The position numbers and the translations under genes are program-made. From contig JACGWO010000002.1 of the NCBI GenBank assembly GCA_034509735.1, positions 42,029,855 through 42,093,854 of the forward strand: a stretch of DNA of 64,000 bases. Direction: 5' to 3'. Within the stretch, counting starts at the first letter, position 1. Every line of letters starts with the position of its first letter. Origin of the DNA: Sesamum alatum (taxonomy: Eukaryota; Streptophyta; Magnoliopsida; Lamiales; Pedaliaceae). This document shows, piece by piece, positions 11,481-24,555 of the stretch. Below the pieces are notes generated by a model. That model worked only from the letters and a program-made list of their open reading frames with translations, did no database searches and was not told where the DNA came from.

Positions 11481-13679
11481 AGATTTAAGGCAATTAATTG
11501 GTTTCATTGAATGATAATTATGCGATTTGATGACACTTTTAATCATTATTAAATTAAATTAAATTAAATTAATCCACTTATATATCCTTGTGAAAAAAGC
11601 TTAATTTCAATCATGGGTTGCAATTTTAATATTGTATATATTCAAGTCAAACTCAGAAGATTGATTCAGTTATGACATAAATCACTAATTAATTAACCAA
11701 GTTTGCTTCATTTATCAAGGCAAATTAAGCATGATTAATCACTTATCCTCCTCTTCAGCTTAAAATAAGCTGATTAGTTGTGTTTCCTACCAACAACTTA
11801 CTTAAGTTCCCTTGTCTACGTTGGTAGGTAAGCTAACATTACATCTCAGAAAATTAAATCTAATTGGTCAAAATATCAAATTTTAAGGGTTTTTTTAATA
11901 ACAAAAAAAAACATCATATAGTTATACTAGTATAACAAAAAAATAATTAAACGTACTTGGTCCTGTTGACATGTAATATGATTAACGGAATTGCTTACCG
12001 TAATGAAGATTATTGTTAATGTTTTTTTCTTTAACAAGATTCGATTTATTACTACAGCATCCAATACATTCAAGCTCAATTACTAATTCACGGATTAAAT
12101 AATTTTTTAGTCTCATAAGATAAGATCATTATTTTATTTTATTTTTTTACCACAATTAGGCAAGTGATCATAAAACATGATTTTAGGTATTTTTAGTCTC
12201 AAGTTAACGGACATGGCCATTATTTTATGTATTTTTAATCCCATAAAATACGGTGTTAGGTACTCTTAGTTCCACAATTTTAGGTATTTTTAGTCCCAAG
12301 TTAATGGTTGTTAACAGACATGTGTAAAGCACATGACTTTTTGAGAACTAAAAGTACATGAATTAGTATTTTATGTGATTGAAATGACCACCTGCCTAAG
12401 GTACCAAAAAATAATAATAACCTATTCTTATGGAACTGAAAAAGCATTCTGACCACTAAGTCACACATCAATATTTCTAAATTAACAAACATATTCAAAG
12501 AAATATGTGTACAACTTGAACCCACAATCTCTTGATTAATGTGAGGCATCCACCTCACCACTAAAGCAAAACTGCATTGACTTTAGTGTTAATGTTGTTA
12601 GGAGATTAATATGTCACAATCATTACAATTAAGTAAGAAATGATGTTCTTTTCAAGATTTATGACTATGTTTCTTGTATGATTTATGCTTATTATACAAA
12701 CTCTTATTATAGTCATTAATCTTTCAATTTCTCTAGCAAAGTTTGTACAATTTGACTTCATATCCAATTTAATTTTCCAAACAATGGAATATTCAAAATC
12801 TTAAGATTGAATATACTTTCCACTCCTGAAGTATGTCTTTATGGTCGTATTCATCCTTTAAATTATAAAAGATAACAAAAACTTTCCTTATAATTACATG
12901 GACTAAAATTTTTAATATGAAAATGCGTTTATTATTTATACCCATAAAATGGGTTCATTACAATCCTCCTTTAAAACATATTTGAATTGTTATAATTTTT
13001 TTTATTTAAAGTAAACATTACTCAAAATTTATGATTTTTATAATTACTGTATAAAAATCTGTATAAACTCTACAACAAAAGTTTACATAATTTGTGCTTT
13101 TCTATTGTTATCTGTATTGAACTTTTTTTTTAAATATTATCAGCACAATTTTCAAATATTATATTATACATATATATTTGTGTGTTGTACAATATGCAAA
13201 TTTGTACATAATTAATCTATAATATTTTCTAATTTAATGAGTAATTAAATTATATAACATAATTTTTTTATAAAAGTATATGCATAGTGTATATATATAA
13301 TTACATCACGATTCACACATATTTACATGTAATTTTCTAACATAAATTATTTATTTTATAAAATACTTTTGCATATATTTAGTTCGTAGATGTTTTTGTT
13401 TTATATAATTTATAAAAACTTATAAAATTTAAACATTATTATTTAATAAAAATTTGAGTAAAAAGTTAAAATCACCCAAAATATTTCAGGAGGACAATTC
13501 TTAATACAACGTACTTTAGAAAGTGAAAGAAAAGTATATGGGGTAAGTGAAAATAGTACTTTTGTCTTATCAACCACGTTATTTTTTTTTTTTAGATGAA
13601 TTTTTGTTACCTTTCATATTTCAAGAGGTGAATGGGACTATAGACATATTTTAGGGGAGCAAAATATATTTACCAAATT
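11481..13679. other. Gene-free AT-rich interval
   Basis: I see no gene here. At 12180-12330 short phrases 'TTAGGTATTTTTAGTC' recur in both orientations, suggesting a degraded inverted-repeat element. A possible minus-strand SINE remnant lies at 12290-12590 (listed separately). Confidence 0.4.
12290..12590 (-). mobile_element. Possible tRNA-derived SINE remnant
   Basis: Read on the minus strand from about 12575, 'TGCTTTAGTGG' fits a pol III A box, and 'GTGGGTTCAAGTTG' about 45 bases later fits a B box. The spacing is tRNA-like. No poly(A) tail or target duplication was located, and the far end merges with other repeats. Confidence 0.35.
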
Positions 13680-13687
13680 TTTATTTT

Positions 13688-13806
13688 TCTCCCCACCCCC
13701 ACCCCCCCCCCCCCCCAAAAAAAAAAAAAAAACCCTTAAATAAAAGGTCCAATGGATCTCAAGTTTCATGGGCCAAGACATAATCCAAAGGTAAATAAAT
13801 TAAATG

Positions 13807-13840
<34 letters not shown>
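13688..13840. repeat. Homopolymer tracts (C-run, A-runs)
   Basis: A C-rich run with a long pure C tract leads straight into a pure A tract near 13717-13733. A second pure A tract of about 30 lies at 13810-13840. These are low-complexity and prone to sequencing or assembly length error. Confidence 0.8.
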
Positions 13841-13841
<1 letters not shown>

Positions 13842-14277
13842 CCAGGGGGACCAAGTTCCAAGAATCATGCCTTACCCATTGTACTAATACTATGTCGTTT
13901 TGCTCATCCCTTTTAATAAATTTAAATCAATTTTAGTTCCATGATTGTGATCACATGGATTAGAACCCAACTTGCTCTTTTTCTATTCTCATCATCAAAG
14001 AAATAATTGGGATTATTGTACTAATCTCAATTAATTTACCCTTAATCTCTCTTTAACTTAATGTATGTGGCCATCCCATTCCCACCCTCAACATTTTTCC
14101 AAAAATTAAAAATACAAAAGGGTTGAGGTGGATGGTGAAAAAGGTTGAAGATGAGTGACCTGCCTGCAATTTCCCCAATTTTCATATTGCCCTCCACATG
14201 GCCTGCTACATTATTATTACCTTTATTTTATTTATTTATTTTACATATGCATATATTGTTTGGGTGCCTAATGTTTA

Positions 14278-14535
14278 GGGTAAATTCAATTTAACCCATT
14301 CTGAGATTAGGTCAAAATGCATAAATATTCACGACCTATTGCAAAATTATAGCTATAGTGCTTGAGGTTATAATTGTAAATGCAATTACACCTCATACTC
14401 AAAGATAAAATTTACACAAATACCCCCTGAAATACAGTACACTAACACTCTTTAGGACGTGTAGTCGTAATTCAGCAAACGACATGGGGTGTTTGTGTAA
14501 TAACCTAACCCAGGGGGTGTTGGTGTAATTTATCC
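14278..14535. mobile_element. Short Mutator-like MITE
   Basis: The element starts GGGTAAATTCAATTTAAC and ends with an inverse of the form 'GGTGTAATTTATCC'. The flanking 9-mers TAATGTTTA and TAATTTGTA agree at 7 of 9 positions, consistent with an aged 9-bp duplication. The length is 258 and there is no coding capacity. Confidence 0.6.
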
Positions 14536-15930
14536 TAATTTGTAAGTGTTTTTAGCAAATTGTGGCTACTGAATGTTTGACTTTGTGATTATGATTCGAA
14601 TCGAAACCACTCATTTTTTTTTATATATAAAAAGATGAATAATTAATATTTTTGAATATGTGTTTACATACATTTCCTATCATAACTTTTTTAAGATCCA
14701 CTTTAGAAAAATGAATTATTTCCTACATTGTAAATGATTATAATTTAAAATTTATGGTAAATCAATATTATGTAGTATAGTTAAATAAAATCAATGCGAC
14801 AACATATATTTTGATCATGATTAATCAATATTTGTCATAATTTTAGCTATAATAAAATTATTTATCTTGATTTTTAGCTATAACTAATGTTTTAACATCC
14901 TCTGCAAAATAAGGATTAATAGTCATTTTGCAACCCCATGATTAATTAGTATCCGTTATGTTTTTCTTACTTCCGACTATGATAAATTAGTAATAATAAA
15001 TTAAAAAATCATATTTCTTTTGATGATCCATAACCTCAAGACTTCTAATACTTCAGTTTGACCTAAAATAGATTTTTTTTTTAATTTTTTTATTTAATAA
15101 ATAATATGCATGAATGCAGCTCTTGAAGGGATGCAAGGGTCAGCTCATAAAGCAGAATTATAAGTTATTTAAATTAAAAATGGGGCTTGAAATATATAAA
15201 TAAATATTTAATAAAATAAATTAGCACAAATAAATAAATCTAGGTGTTGGCCTAATTAGACAGACAGACAGTCACATAACCTGAATTCAATTGGCTTGTC
15301 CTCACTCTTTCTATTCCTTCTCCACTCAAAAGCTAATTAAAGGTTTAAGTCTAACACAAACTAATCTAGGACGCTAATCCACATCATTAAGACCTAATTA
15401 TGTATTAATAATATTTAAATAATTAGAGGCTGCTGAGGGCCCCAGTGTAATTAGAGAGGAAATAATTATGCTGACGTGGACTCAATAATCCAGACAATTA
15501 TATTCGTATATTATTTTATGTAAGGAATATTTAATTCATGAAGTTGGAAGAAATTAAGGAAAAATAAAGTGTAATAAGTTAAAGTTAAATATAAGTGCGA
15601 CTCATTAACTGTTAATCTTTTTCTTTCCTTTTCTTTTTTTTTTTTGGGTGTAAAATGACTCAATCTTTTACTCTCTTTGGTTAGTTTCAACATGGAAAAG
15701 AAAAGTTAATTAGCTCCACGATTGCATAATTAATTATGAAAATAATTAATTTTGGATTGATTGGTTTTAGAACGAGTGACTATAGCATTTGAATTCATAA
15801 TTTCATTAATTGAATATGTAAATATAATTGGATATTTAAAAACAAAAAGTCTCGTTCTTAAGGTTGATAAAGAATCTAAATATTAAATAATGGTATTTAG
15901 ATTAAAAAAAAAGTAAATACAAAGAGATTA
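14536..15930. other. Gene-free interval
   Basis: AT-rich sequence. The one minus-strand frame at 15511-15693 is lysine-rich low-complexity and looks spurious. I see no RNA gene, domain or paired repeat ends. Confidence 0.4.
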
Positions 15931-16817
15931 AGGGAATGTTTGCGCGCGCTTCGAAAAAACATTTTTCAGCTTCTGGATGCTGAAAAGCACTTTTGAAGTG
16001 TTTGAAATGCCAACTTCTGCTTCTAAAACTGCTACGGAAAGCACTTTTAAGCCAAAAGTCGGAAGCACCTTAGGGGTGCTTCTAGCTGCTTTGACTTTTT
16101 TGTAAATAAATTCAACTTATTTTTAGACTACTTTACTCTCATTATAATAATTTCAATTCAATTTTATACTTTTTAATGTATTTTCAAAATTGCTCATCTA
16201 AAGTTGATGTTAGAAATTTTAAATAATTTGAATAAATTATTACTAACAAAATTTATAATTTCACATGTTTAATATTTTAAAATTTTATTATTTTATTTTC
16301 TATATTATATGATATTATTCCTAAATCATAAAAAAAAAATTAAATTGCTAGGATTAATTAAAAAATAATAATTATTTTGTCAATATTGTAAGTTTATTTA
16401 TTGTTCATGAATGAACAATTATATTACATAATAGGAACATTATTGAACTAAACATCCAATTTTTCTATTAATATTGAATATTTTAATAATATAAATTATA
16501 ATCATTTTGTAAAAAATTAAATATGAGATATACTAACTGAAATAAAAATTATTATTTTTGAGGAAAAATAATTATTATAATCAAGAGATAAGTGCAAATA
16601 TTAAGGCAATAGCATCTGTTTAATAATGAGGACAAAACGGTCTTTAATCAATTAAACGTGTTTTAAAAGTGCTTTTCTCCCAAACACTACCAATTTAGCT
16701 TTTATAGGCTTTTCACTTTTTTTTACAAACATTATCCACTTTTGATTCTGCTACAACTTTCAACTTTTTGTACAAAAATTACTTCTTTAAAAGTAGAAGC
16801 TCTCGCAAACACTCCCT
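15931..16817. mobile_element. hAT-like MITE (inverted ends AGGGARTGTTTGCG)
   Basis: The left end AGGGAATGTTTGCGCGCGC and the right end, read inverted as AGGGAGTGTTTGCGAGAGC, are terminal inverted repeats. Inner sub-terminal parts pair more loosely around 'AAAAGCACTTTT'. The 'GGGAGTGTTTG' type of terminus is seen in plant hAT-related MITEs. I did not find a clean 8-bp duplication, so the superfamily call is tentative. The length is 887 with no transposase frame. Confidence 0.6.
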
Positions 16818-19800
16818 AAATGCTCATTTAGCTTCAAATTGAGTAGGTCAAACTTTCGTTTAAGTGCAAATACAATTTTTTGTGTCGTTTTCCGAATAAT
16901 TACTTTTGCTTTTAAATTCAATCGAAAACCATATTTTGAGAAAAGCTACACTTTGTAGCTTTTAATCCTATCAAAACTATATTTCGTCTAATTATCCATT
17001 ATGCCCCATAACCAAATAATCTTCTTTTTTTATTTTTTATTTCAATCATTAACCTCAAGAATGATAATAGACTTGGAGTTTAGCTGCCATCTTTATTTGC
17101 ATAATTAATTATGAATCTAAAAATAAGAAACATTTTTGTTTCTAAAATCTATTATTACACCAATTAATTATTTTATAATTAATTATACAATTATCAGTCC
17201 AAACTAAATCTAAAAATTATAAATCATAGTCTTTTTTTTTTTTTTTATCAAAACATGCTTTGACTGAATTTAATAATACCAAATAATTATTAAAAAAAGT
17301 ATTAAACAACACAAAAAATTATATTTACACTCAAAACGCAAGTTTCGACTGTCCGATCATAAGTCGAAAGGGGAGTTAATTGACTGATTCTCCCTTCTCG
17401 AGTCATCGTCCACTCTATTTGACTCCTTTTCCTCAATCAAAATCAAATGATGTCATAAATTCATAATTATTTATACAAAATATTTAAAAAAAACATTAAT
17501 TATCTGATAAAGAGATGTGGGAAGTACGGCCACAATGTGTGGTGGTGGGTGGAATATGTGCTAAGTCTTGTTGTTTTATATCCTTAAAGGGGACAAAGAG
17601 TTGCTTAATTACCCAAACATGCATACTTGTCTCCTTTTTTATTTATTTTATTTGATATTATACCCTTTAAAGCAATCATCGCTTTCCTTTATATTCTTTT
17701 ATTTATGCACAAGAAAATGTTTTTTTATTTTCTTTTATCTCTAGATAATTCATATCGAATTTCACGTTCACATTAATTCTATGTACAACTTTAGTGAAAC
17801 AATTCTTTACTGTTCATTTGAGTATTCGTGTACACAGTAAAAATATTGTTTAAAAAACGAGCGATGAAAGAAATGCTGATAATCCTGTTCGAGGTGTCAC
17901 CTAGAGAAAACTCTGGGTCATTGGGTACCGGTTTTGACATGCTTGATGCAGACCAACTGTCATGGATAGAGAAATTTTTAATGGAGGACAATTTGTGAGC
18001 CCCTTTAAAAATTAAATTTTAATCAAGGCATTTACAGAGAACTGGAAATGTTTGCGTGTGATAGGGCGTGACAATGTGTGAAAATGACTATTATACCCTT
18101 GTGAATATTCTGTGATTGATGTGATATCCATCAGATAGAAATATACGAAAAGGGAATCTTTATAACCACTAGACGAGTTTGTTGTAATTTTTTTTATAGA
18201 TAATTTTTAACATGATTTTACTTCCTAATAACGTTATTCGTATCACCGTCCAATTAAATTTTTCAATGTTGTAATAAATTCAGACAAGAACGATGCATTG
18301 GCCGGAAATAGGTGGATTGGAGTTGGGGCACGGTGCAAATAATAGTGTGTGTTGGCAAATAATTGACATTTGCTAGAATGGGAAGCACAAAAAAGTTTGA
18401 ATTATTATGTTTGAGGGTCATGAAAATGTTGTTGAAGCTGCTCTTTTTCTAGCATATGCTGAAGCTGTAACATTTGATTCCATTTATTCAGACAAAACTT
18501 TCTCGTCCACACGCCCAAAAGTCATGTCTCTCTGTGTGTTTTCTTTTCCATTATTAGAAATTTTTAGCACCATCGCCTAAATAATTGTTATTTTTATTTT
18601 TAAAAAAATTATACTTAAAAAACATGCCGAGTTTACTACACATCCTGTGTGATTACTTCAGATCGGATTAAATTTGATTTGGACTAAAATTCTTATGCAT
18701 CTCCAATAATGTAAATCTCGTGAAGTGTTGTTAATCTTATAGACTCATAATTGCATTAGAAAGAAAAATCTATAAATCTTACGATTTTTTCGAGGTAAGA
18801 TTTTTAGAATGAGTATACTGTTTTTAACAAGTAAGGAATGTCTTAAATTTCTCAAGTACAAGGTCTACAAAACATATTGTCATTATTACCATACCAAGTA
18901 GTTTTTCGATGTAAAGTTTGTACAGAGAAGAAGTATTTAAGGTCGTAAGAATACTAGGGCAACAAAAGTTGTACCTGGGCATAGAGGGAAATTATTTATA
19001 GGTATCCTCTAATTATATGATTCCACGAGAATCACAGACACGAAAATGATCGGACGACAACCGTAGTCCATACATATTAAAATTTATGAGGTACCGAAGC
19101 TAGGTCGTAAAGACCCTAAACGAATGAAACAACTTCAGAACTGTCTGTCGATTGAGATATAGAGCTGCGGGTAATGTCTAGTTACGACCTTCGGGAGATT
19201 TCCTTCATATCAGCTATTCTTTTTGAACTACGCACCAATTACATAGTTAATGTAATATATTTTTAACGTAATAAAATAAAAATCGATTAGATCTTATCTG
19301 AAGTAGAATTTTTCTGCACGTTGAGCATTGTAATTTGATGTTAATCCTACGAAATCATAATTGCATAAAAAAAGTTGGTAAAATTTTTCCTAATAATTTT
19401 AAAGGAAAATGGGAAATGATATCATGGATCATGCCCACCTCCAGTTCATCTGCCTTAGTTAATCTATGATTATGACATGTAACTTTTTCAATTGATTCCA
19501 GAATAATTAATGTTGGCTAAACCTAGTCAAGAAGCAAACTTGTACGATTGAAGCAAGACCAATGAAAAGGTCAAATATAGGAAAAAATTGGTATATTCTC
19601 CGACAATTCCTCAAGAAATTTTGGAGTAAGATCTAAGGAATTATTCAACTCATGCTAGTATTGGACTTAATATACTTGAATTAACAATAATATTTATTTA
19701 AATGATTAATATGTTAATTATTTTGTATTTATTAAATAGTAATGAATAAATTATTAAATAAGTACGCTGATATATCTATGTTGAATAACACGAAATATTC

Positions 19801-20432
19801 AATTTTGAGACATCAACATCATCGATCGGACAAAAATTCGTACATGACTTGTCATTAATTAATGTTACTAGACAAAATTAAGTAGTTATGAGGTAGCATT
19901 GTTTTCGAATATTCACATTGTTTGTGAATCGAGTGGACTTGGATTGATTTTTGACTTTAGATTTTATTTGCATTTGGTTAAAAAAAAGGAAAAAAAGATA
20001 GAAAGAAAGAAAATATCCACGTTTCATAGAATATTTTTCAGTTAAAATTATTTTTTTTGAAAAAAATATAATTTCACATAATATATCATTTTATTTAATT
20101 AGATACTCGATTTAAAATTACTGTCTTGCGATTATTACTACCTCACAACCACTATGAGAAAATATAATATTAGCAAGAAAAAATTAAATAATTATATTAA
20201 TAATATCTATATTTACATGTATTAAATGGATAATCTTTAAATAAATGTTGTTGTTATAAATAATTACTAATGATAAAGTTATGTATAAAATTAACATTAT
20301 AAGTAGCTAATGATACGTGTATAGTGAATATAAATGTGTCATCAATTATTTCTAATGATAACTTAACTCATAATATTTATCGTTAATAATGATATAGTGA
20401 AGAAATTAAAATATATTCTCACTTAAAACTTT
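16818..20432. other. Gene-free interval
   Basis: I recognise no exon, RNA gene or complete mobile element. A less AT-rich patch lies at about 18840-19210, and a short open patch at 17840-17990 reads in both orientations, but neither gives a domain I know. Confidence 0.4.
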
Positions 20433-21197
20433 ACTAGTATGTGACCCGTGCTATGCACAGGTTTAATTTAAAAAAAATGAATTTTATAAATACAAAGTGC
20501 AAGTTTTTATACCAATACACCATATTATTATAATACCATAAATGCTCTTCAACTTCCCAACTCTATTCAATTAAGTTCCTTTGAAAACTTAATTCCATGC
20601 AATCACATGTACTCAAAAATTAAATTTACTCTCATTTTGTTTAAGTGTATCGTTAATTAAAATAGAAATAACATATTAGAATTTGAGTTGCATGTAATTA
20701 AAAGTCATCATTGTCAATATAACAAAAATTATATAAAGTTTCAATTTTTAATTTGATTTGAGTACAATACTGTATTGATAATTAATGCATTAGAAAAAAT
20801 TATCAAAAAATATTTATATGTGAAGTCGTAAGGCAATGATAAATTTTAAGATACTGGAATAAGTTGTGAGATTCAATAAAATAAAAGTTTTAGTAAAAAT
20901 TATACGCGCAGGTACAACGTGCCACAATTTTTAGTTTATTATAATAAAAAATTTCGCAAGGGTTTGAACACATGATCTGTAGGAATATTTATTATAATAA
21001 AAAGAATTCGTAGGGGTTCGAACACATGATCTGTAGGAATATTTATTATAATAAAAAAAATCACAGGGGTTCGAACCCATAACCTCTAGGAATGTTTATC
21101 ATAATAAAAGAAATTCAAAATTCTAGACAATTACAATTTTGCTCAAAATTGAAAGTTTTGGTCAAAGACCGCCTTCAAATCTATATATTAATAGATA
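20433..21197 (+). repeat. Unclassified repeat with a 54-bp tandem array (3 units)
   Basis: It opens ACTAGTATGTGACCCGTGCTATGCACAGG in two short blocks and closes with 'GACCGCCTTCAAATC' then 'ATATTAATAGATA'. Inside, units beginning TTTATTATAATAAAAA start at 20935, 20988 and 21042, so the period is about 54. Each unit holds 'GGGTTCGAACACATGAT' or a variant. The same tail recurs at 22640-22717 after a longer array. Confidence 0.7.
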
Positions 21198-22289
21198 GAT
21201 GTTTATTTAATCAGTTATAGTGCATTATATCAATTTTGTGTATACAATCATAACAAATATATATAAAGGGATATCTATCAAATTGACTGATGACACCATA
21301 AATTGTATTGCATTTTTTCAATGCAAATGTGATTACCAATAACATAAATATCAATATGTATGTCCTCAAATATATTTATATGTTTATTTAATTTGTATAT
21401 AAAATGAATATTAAATATATTTATTTTATATATTATGAATATCAATAGAAAATACTTATATGTGTCTTATTAATATAAAGCTATATATATAATATGAAAA
21501 CAATTTAAGAATTTCACTACTTATGGATGATATTTATATTTTCTTAATTTATCCTGAATTATTCAATTTGTTGTGCGCATTACTTTTGTCAACTAAATTT
21601 ATTTATTTCTATGATGATATTTATATTTATAATTTAATATTTTTGTGATGAAATTTTATGGGTTACAAATCATTAAATTATTATAACAATTAATGATATC
21701 AAAGTAATTTTGATGGATTCATATTTTTATAAAAATATTAGAAGAGAAAATATATCTCACTTGAAAATCAATTGGCGTTTAGAATACCTTTTAAAGTTAT
21801 TTTTCGAAAATAATGTGAATGAGAGAATAATTTTTTATTTGATAGGTTTTTTTGGTAAGAAATATTTCTTTTCTCATAATATAAATTAGAAATAATAAAT
21901 ATGACGGAAATTAGTTTTATCAAAAAGTTTGTCACGGTGCAACAAACGGGAAAAATGCTAGTTATTATGATAATAAACATTACATACAAATTTAATGCAT
22001 GGTATAATTATTATATTTTAGTTAACTTGTGACAATCAATTTTTTTATTTGATTAAAATAAAATAATTAGCATTATTGAATATTAAATTATTCTTGCTGG
22101 CAAATTATGCTTGTAAAGAAATAGATCTAATTATGAGATTGATAGGAAATTAGCTAACTAATATGACAATGAAAAAGATCACAAAAGCTTTTTAAATTTT
22201 AAAACTAACAACAACAGCTTATTATGAGAAACTTATCTTACTATACATATATATAAAACTTAATTATAAGATAATTTAAAAATAATAAA
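21198..22289. other. Gene-free interval between the two 54-bp arrays
   Basis: Very AT-rich. The minus-strand frame at 21768-21989 is low-complexity and has no recognisable domain. I see nothing else that can be supported. Confidence 0.4.
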
Positions 22290-22717
22290 ATTACTATTAT
22301 AATAAAAGGAATTCGCAGCGGTTCGAACTCATGACCTTTGGGAATATTTATTATAATAAAAAGAATTCATAAGGGTTCGAACCCATGACCTCCAGGAATA
22401 TTTAATATAATAAGAAGAATTCGCAGGGGTTCGAACGCATGTTCTGCAGGAATATTTATTATAATAAAAAGAACTCGTAGGGGTTCGAACCAATGACCTC
22501 TAGGAATATTTATTATAATAAAAAAATTTAATAGGGTTCGAACCCATGATCTCTAGGCATGCTAATTATAATAAAAATAATTTGCAGGGGTTCGAACCCA
22601 TGACCTTTATGAATATTTATCATAATAAAAGAAATTCAAAATTCTAGAAAATTAGAATTTTGATCAAAATTGAAGTTTTTGGTCAAAGACCGCCTTCAAA
22701 TATATATATTAATAGAT
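22290..22717 (+). repeat. Second 54-bp tandem array (about 6 units) with shared tail
   Basis: About six units carry 'GGGTTCGAACCCATGACCT' or close variants, spaced 53-54 bases. They are followed by the same tail as the first array ('AAATTCAAAATTCTAGA', 'GACCGCCTTCAAAT', 'ATATTAATAGATA'). Read on the minus strand, each unit contains a perfect pol III B-box-like GGTTCGAACCC. The head seen at 20433 was not found here. Confidence 0.75.
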
Positions 22718-22779
22718 AATAGATTGTTTATAATAAATTTAAAATTAAAATTAATATTTTTTAAGTAATAGGTTAAATC

Positions 22780-23250
22780 ACGTGTGTGGCCTCGTACGTA
22801 CGAAACAAGAGTGGTCCAATTGACCTTGTAGACACAGGATAAATTGGACAAAGACTAATGCGTCATGCACTGCCACGTGGACTCGTATGATGACGAGTAC
22901 TGCCCTCAGGACCACGCGATTATGAATCAAGCTGAGCCCACACCAGACCAGGTACGTACTGGAACACTCCCCTATCTATCCCCATGTGGTGGGCGGGGCT
23001 CGCGAGTGGCAGTCCTCGTAAAATCGGGTGAATATGGGGTCAAATTGATTTCCCACGAAACCCCTGAGGAAGATATATATAATAAATAGGAGAAAGAGGA
23101 GATTTGAGGAAAATTCTTTGCCGAGGTGAAGTGGAGCCAACCCTGTTGCCTGCCCCCGGCCAGACAGCCAATCACACGCCGACACCCACTATTTCTCTTT
23201 CAATCCTCCTTAATTATTACACAACTATACCATAATGTGTATGTTTCCTC
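22780..23250 (+). promoter_or_regulatory. GC-rich promoter-like island, possible LTR remnant
   Basis: This ~450-base stretch is far less AT-rich than its surroundings. It holds two CACGTG G-boxes ('TCACGTGTG' near 22787 and 'GCCACGTGGAC' near 22873) and a TATA-like 'TATATATAATAAATAGG' near 23073. I could not find matching TG..CA ends, so it may be either a decayed solo LTR or an orphan promoter. The open frame 22865-23089 has no recognisable domain. Confidence 0.35.
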
Positions 23251-24110
23251 GTTCGATCTGTGTGTATAATTTTAATTTTAATTTAATAAAATTAAAACAA
23301 ATAAATTAATAAAAAATAATAAAATGAACGGAGAACAAATTATCGAGAGTTAATCCATAGTAGAGTTCCGTGAAATAACATATAAATCATTTTTTCTATC
23401 TCAACGAATATATTCAAAGTAAATAAAGAAATAGAACACTAATGTGAAAACTAGAGTATGTACCTGTATTCATGAAAAACGAACCTGCAATTATTTGATT
23501 GTGATGTCTCGTTCTTGACGTGATTGTCGGAGTCCTTCATTGGTAAAAAATGATATTTGAGTCCTAACTACTACAAAATGAGTAAACAAGAATCACGTCC
23601 AAATGAAAAATGAACTAAAACAACTCATCGCAATTAAGTTATGAGCATATTTGAATTTAAATCAATTTAATATAGCCTATAATGTACAATTTGTTCCACT
23701 TGAACTACTGCATCAATGATATATGCTGACCAATATTTTAGTACTTATAAATTTATGATTTGATGAGATATTCGAAAGTTTTATTTTTATTTAAAATAAT
23801 TAAAAATTGGCATAAAATTAATTTGTATACTTATAACATTACATTTGAATTAAAATTGAGTTGTGGAGTATAAAAGTGACGGACTGTGAGAGAAGAAGGA
23901 TTTCCGGTCCGTCACGGACATCATCCCTAACCAAGACTGTACGATGTCGTCACCGGGACCGCCGTCCAACTCTGGTTAGGGAAATTTAACCAGAGTTAGT
24001 TAGGCTGGCAATACTAACCACACACACTGTGCGTGTGCAGTGAAAAAGGAGACAACCAACCCACGTTCTGTGAAACCAATACAAATTACTTAAAAACAAA
24101 CAAGAACTGC
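23251..24110. other. Upstream region of the ARF gene
   Basis: No exon is seen. Two candidate auxin-response hexamers occur: TGTCTC at 23505-23510 and its inverse GAGACA at 24049-24054. Each may be chance. Perfect hairpins lie at 23876-23997 (listed separately). Confidence 0.35.
23876..23997. repeat. Two perfect hairpins upstream of the ARF gene
   Basis: GTGACGGAC at 23876-23884 pairs with GTCCGTCAC at 23907-23915. AACTCTGGTTA at 23968-23978 pairs with TAACCAGAGTT at 23987-23997. The first loop is 22 bases, the second 8. They lie about 560-680 bases before the ARF start codon. Confidence 0.7.
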
Positions 24111-24141
24111 AAGAGAGAGAGAGAGAGAGAAGAGAGAGAAA
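24111..24141 (+). repeat. (GA)n microsatellite in the probable ARF 5' leader
   Basis: An almost pure GA run about 415 bases before the start codon. GA/CT tracts are common in plant 5' leaders. Whether it is transcribed cannot be told from sequence. Confidence 0.8.
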
Positions 24142-24555
24142 GCAACAAATCAAGGCGTATATTAAGCTGTTTCTTGGGAATCTGTGAGACCGTTTCATCT
24201 CATTTCCCCTCGCTCCGATATTCATTGTTCGACCCAGACAAGGAAAGATAGTGAATTTTTTTTTATCAGTCCTCTCTTTTGCTCAACAGAAGTTGATTTT
24301 CCGGCGGTAATTGTGGCGGCGGGAGGTTTTGAGCTCGCTGTTATTGGGGGTTTCTCTGTGTATTTTTGCTGGGTCTGTTGTTCGGAGCAGTTGTTTGCGT
24401 TCTGTTATGGTGTAAAGGAGGTGATTTAGCTTGGTGTTGAGCGGGTGGAGTTTGATGCATTGTGTATTGTACATCTGTTGTTGTGCGAGCTTGGTTTGAG
24501 GATTTCGAGATTAGCGTTTTTTTGTTGAAAGGAGGGGTGAGATATTGGTGGAGTC

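Noticed and set aside
12301..12561. 86-codon minus-strand frame as a gene
   Set aside because: It overlaps a tRNA-like SINE remnant and degraded repeats; the composition is repeat-like.
20950..22610. GGTTCGAACCC motifs as tRNA genes
   Set aside because: No acceptor stem, D-arm or A box at tRNA spacing; the motif repeats every 54 bases.
20935..22630. 54-bp arrays as a CRISPR array
   Set aside because: The units are contiguous with no unique spacers, and this is a plant nuclear genome.
22865..23089. 74-codon + frame in the GC-rich island as a gene
   Set aside because: No recognisable domain; overlapping frames on the other strand are just as long, as expected from GC content.
24049..24054. 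GAGACA/TGTCTC hexamers as proven auxin-response elements of the ARF gene
   Set aside because: Two single hexamers in about 800 bases are within chance expectation; kept only as a note.
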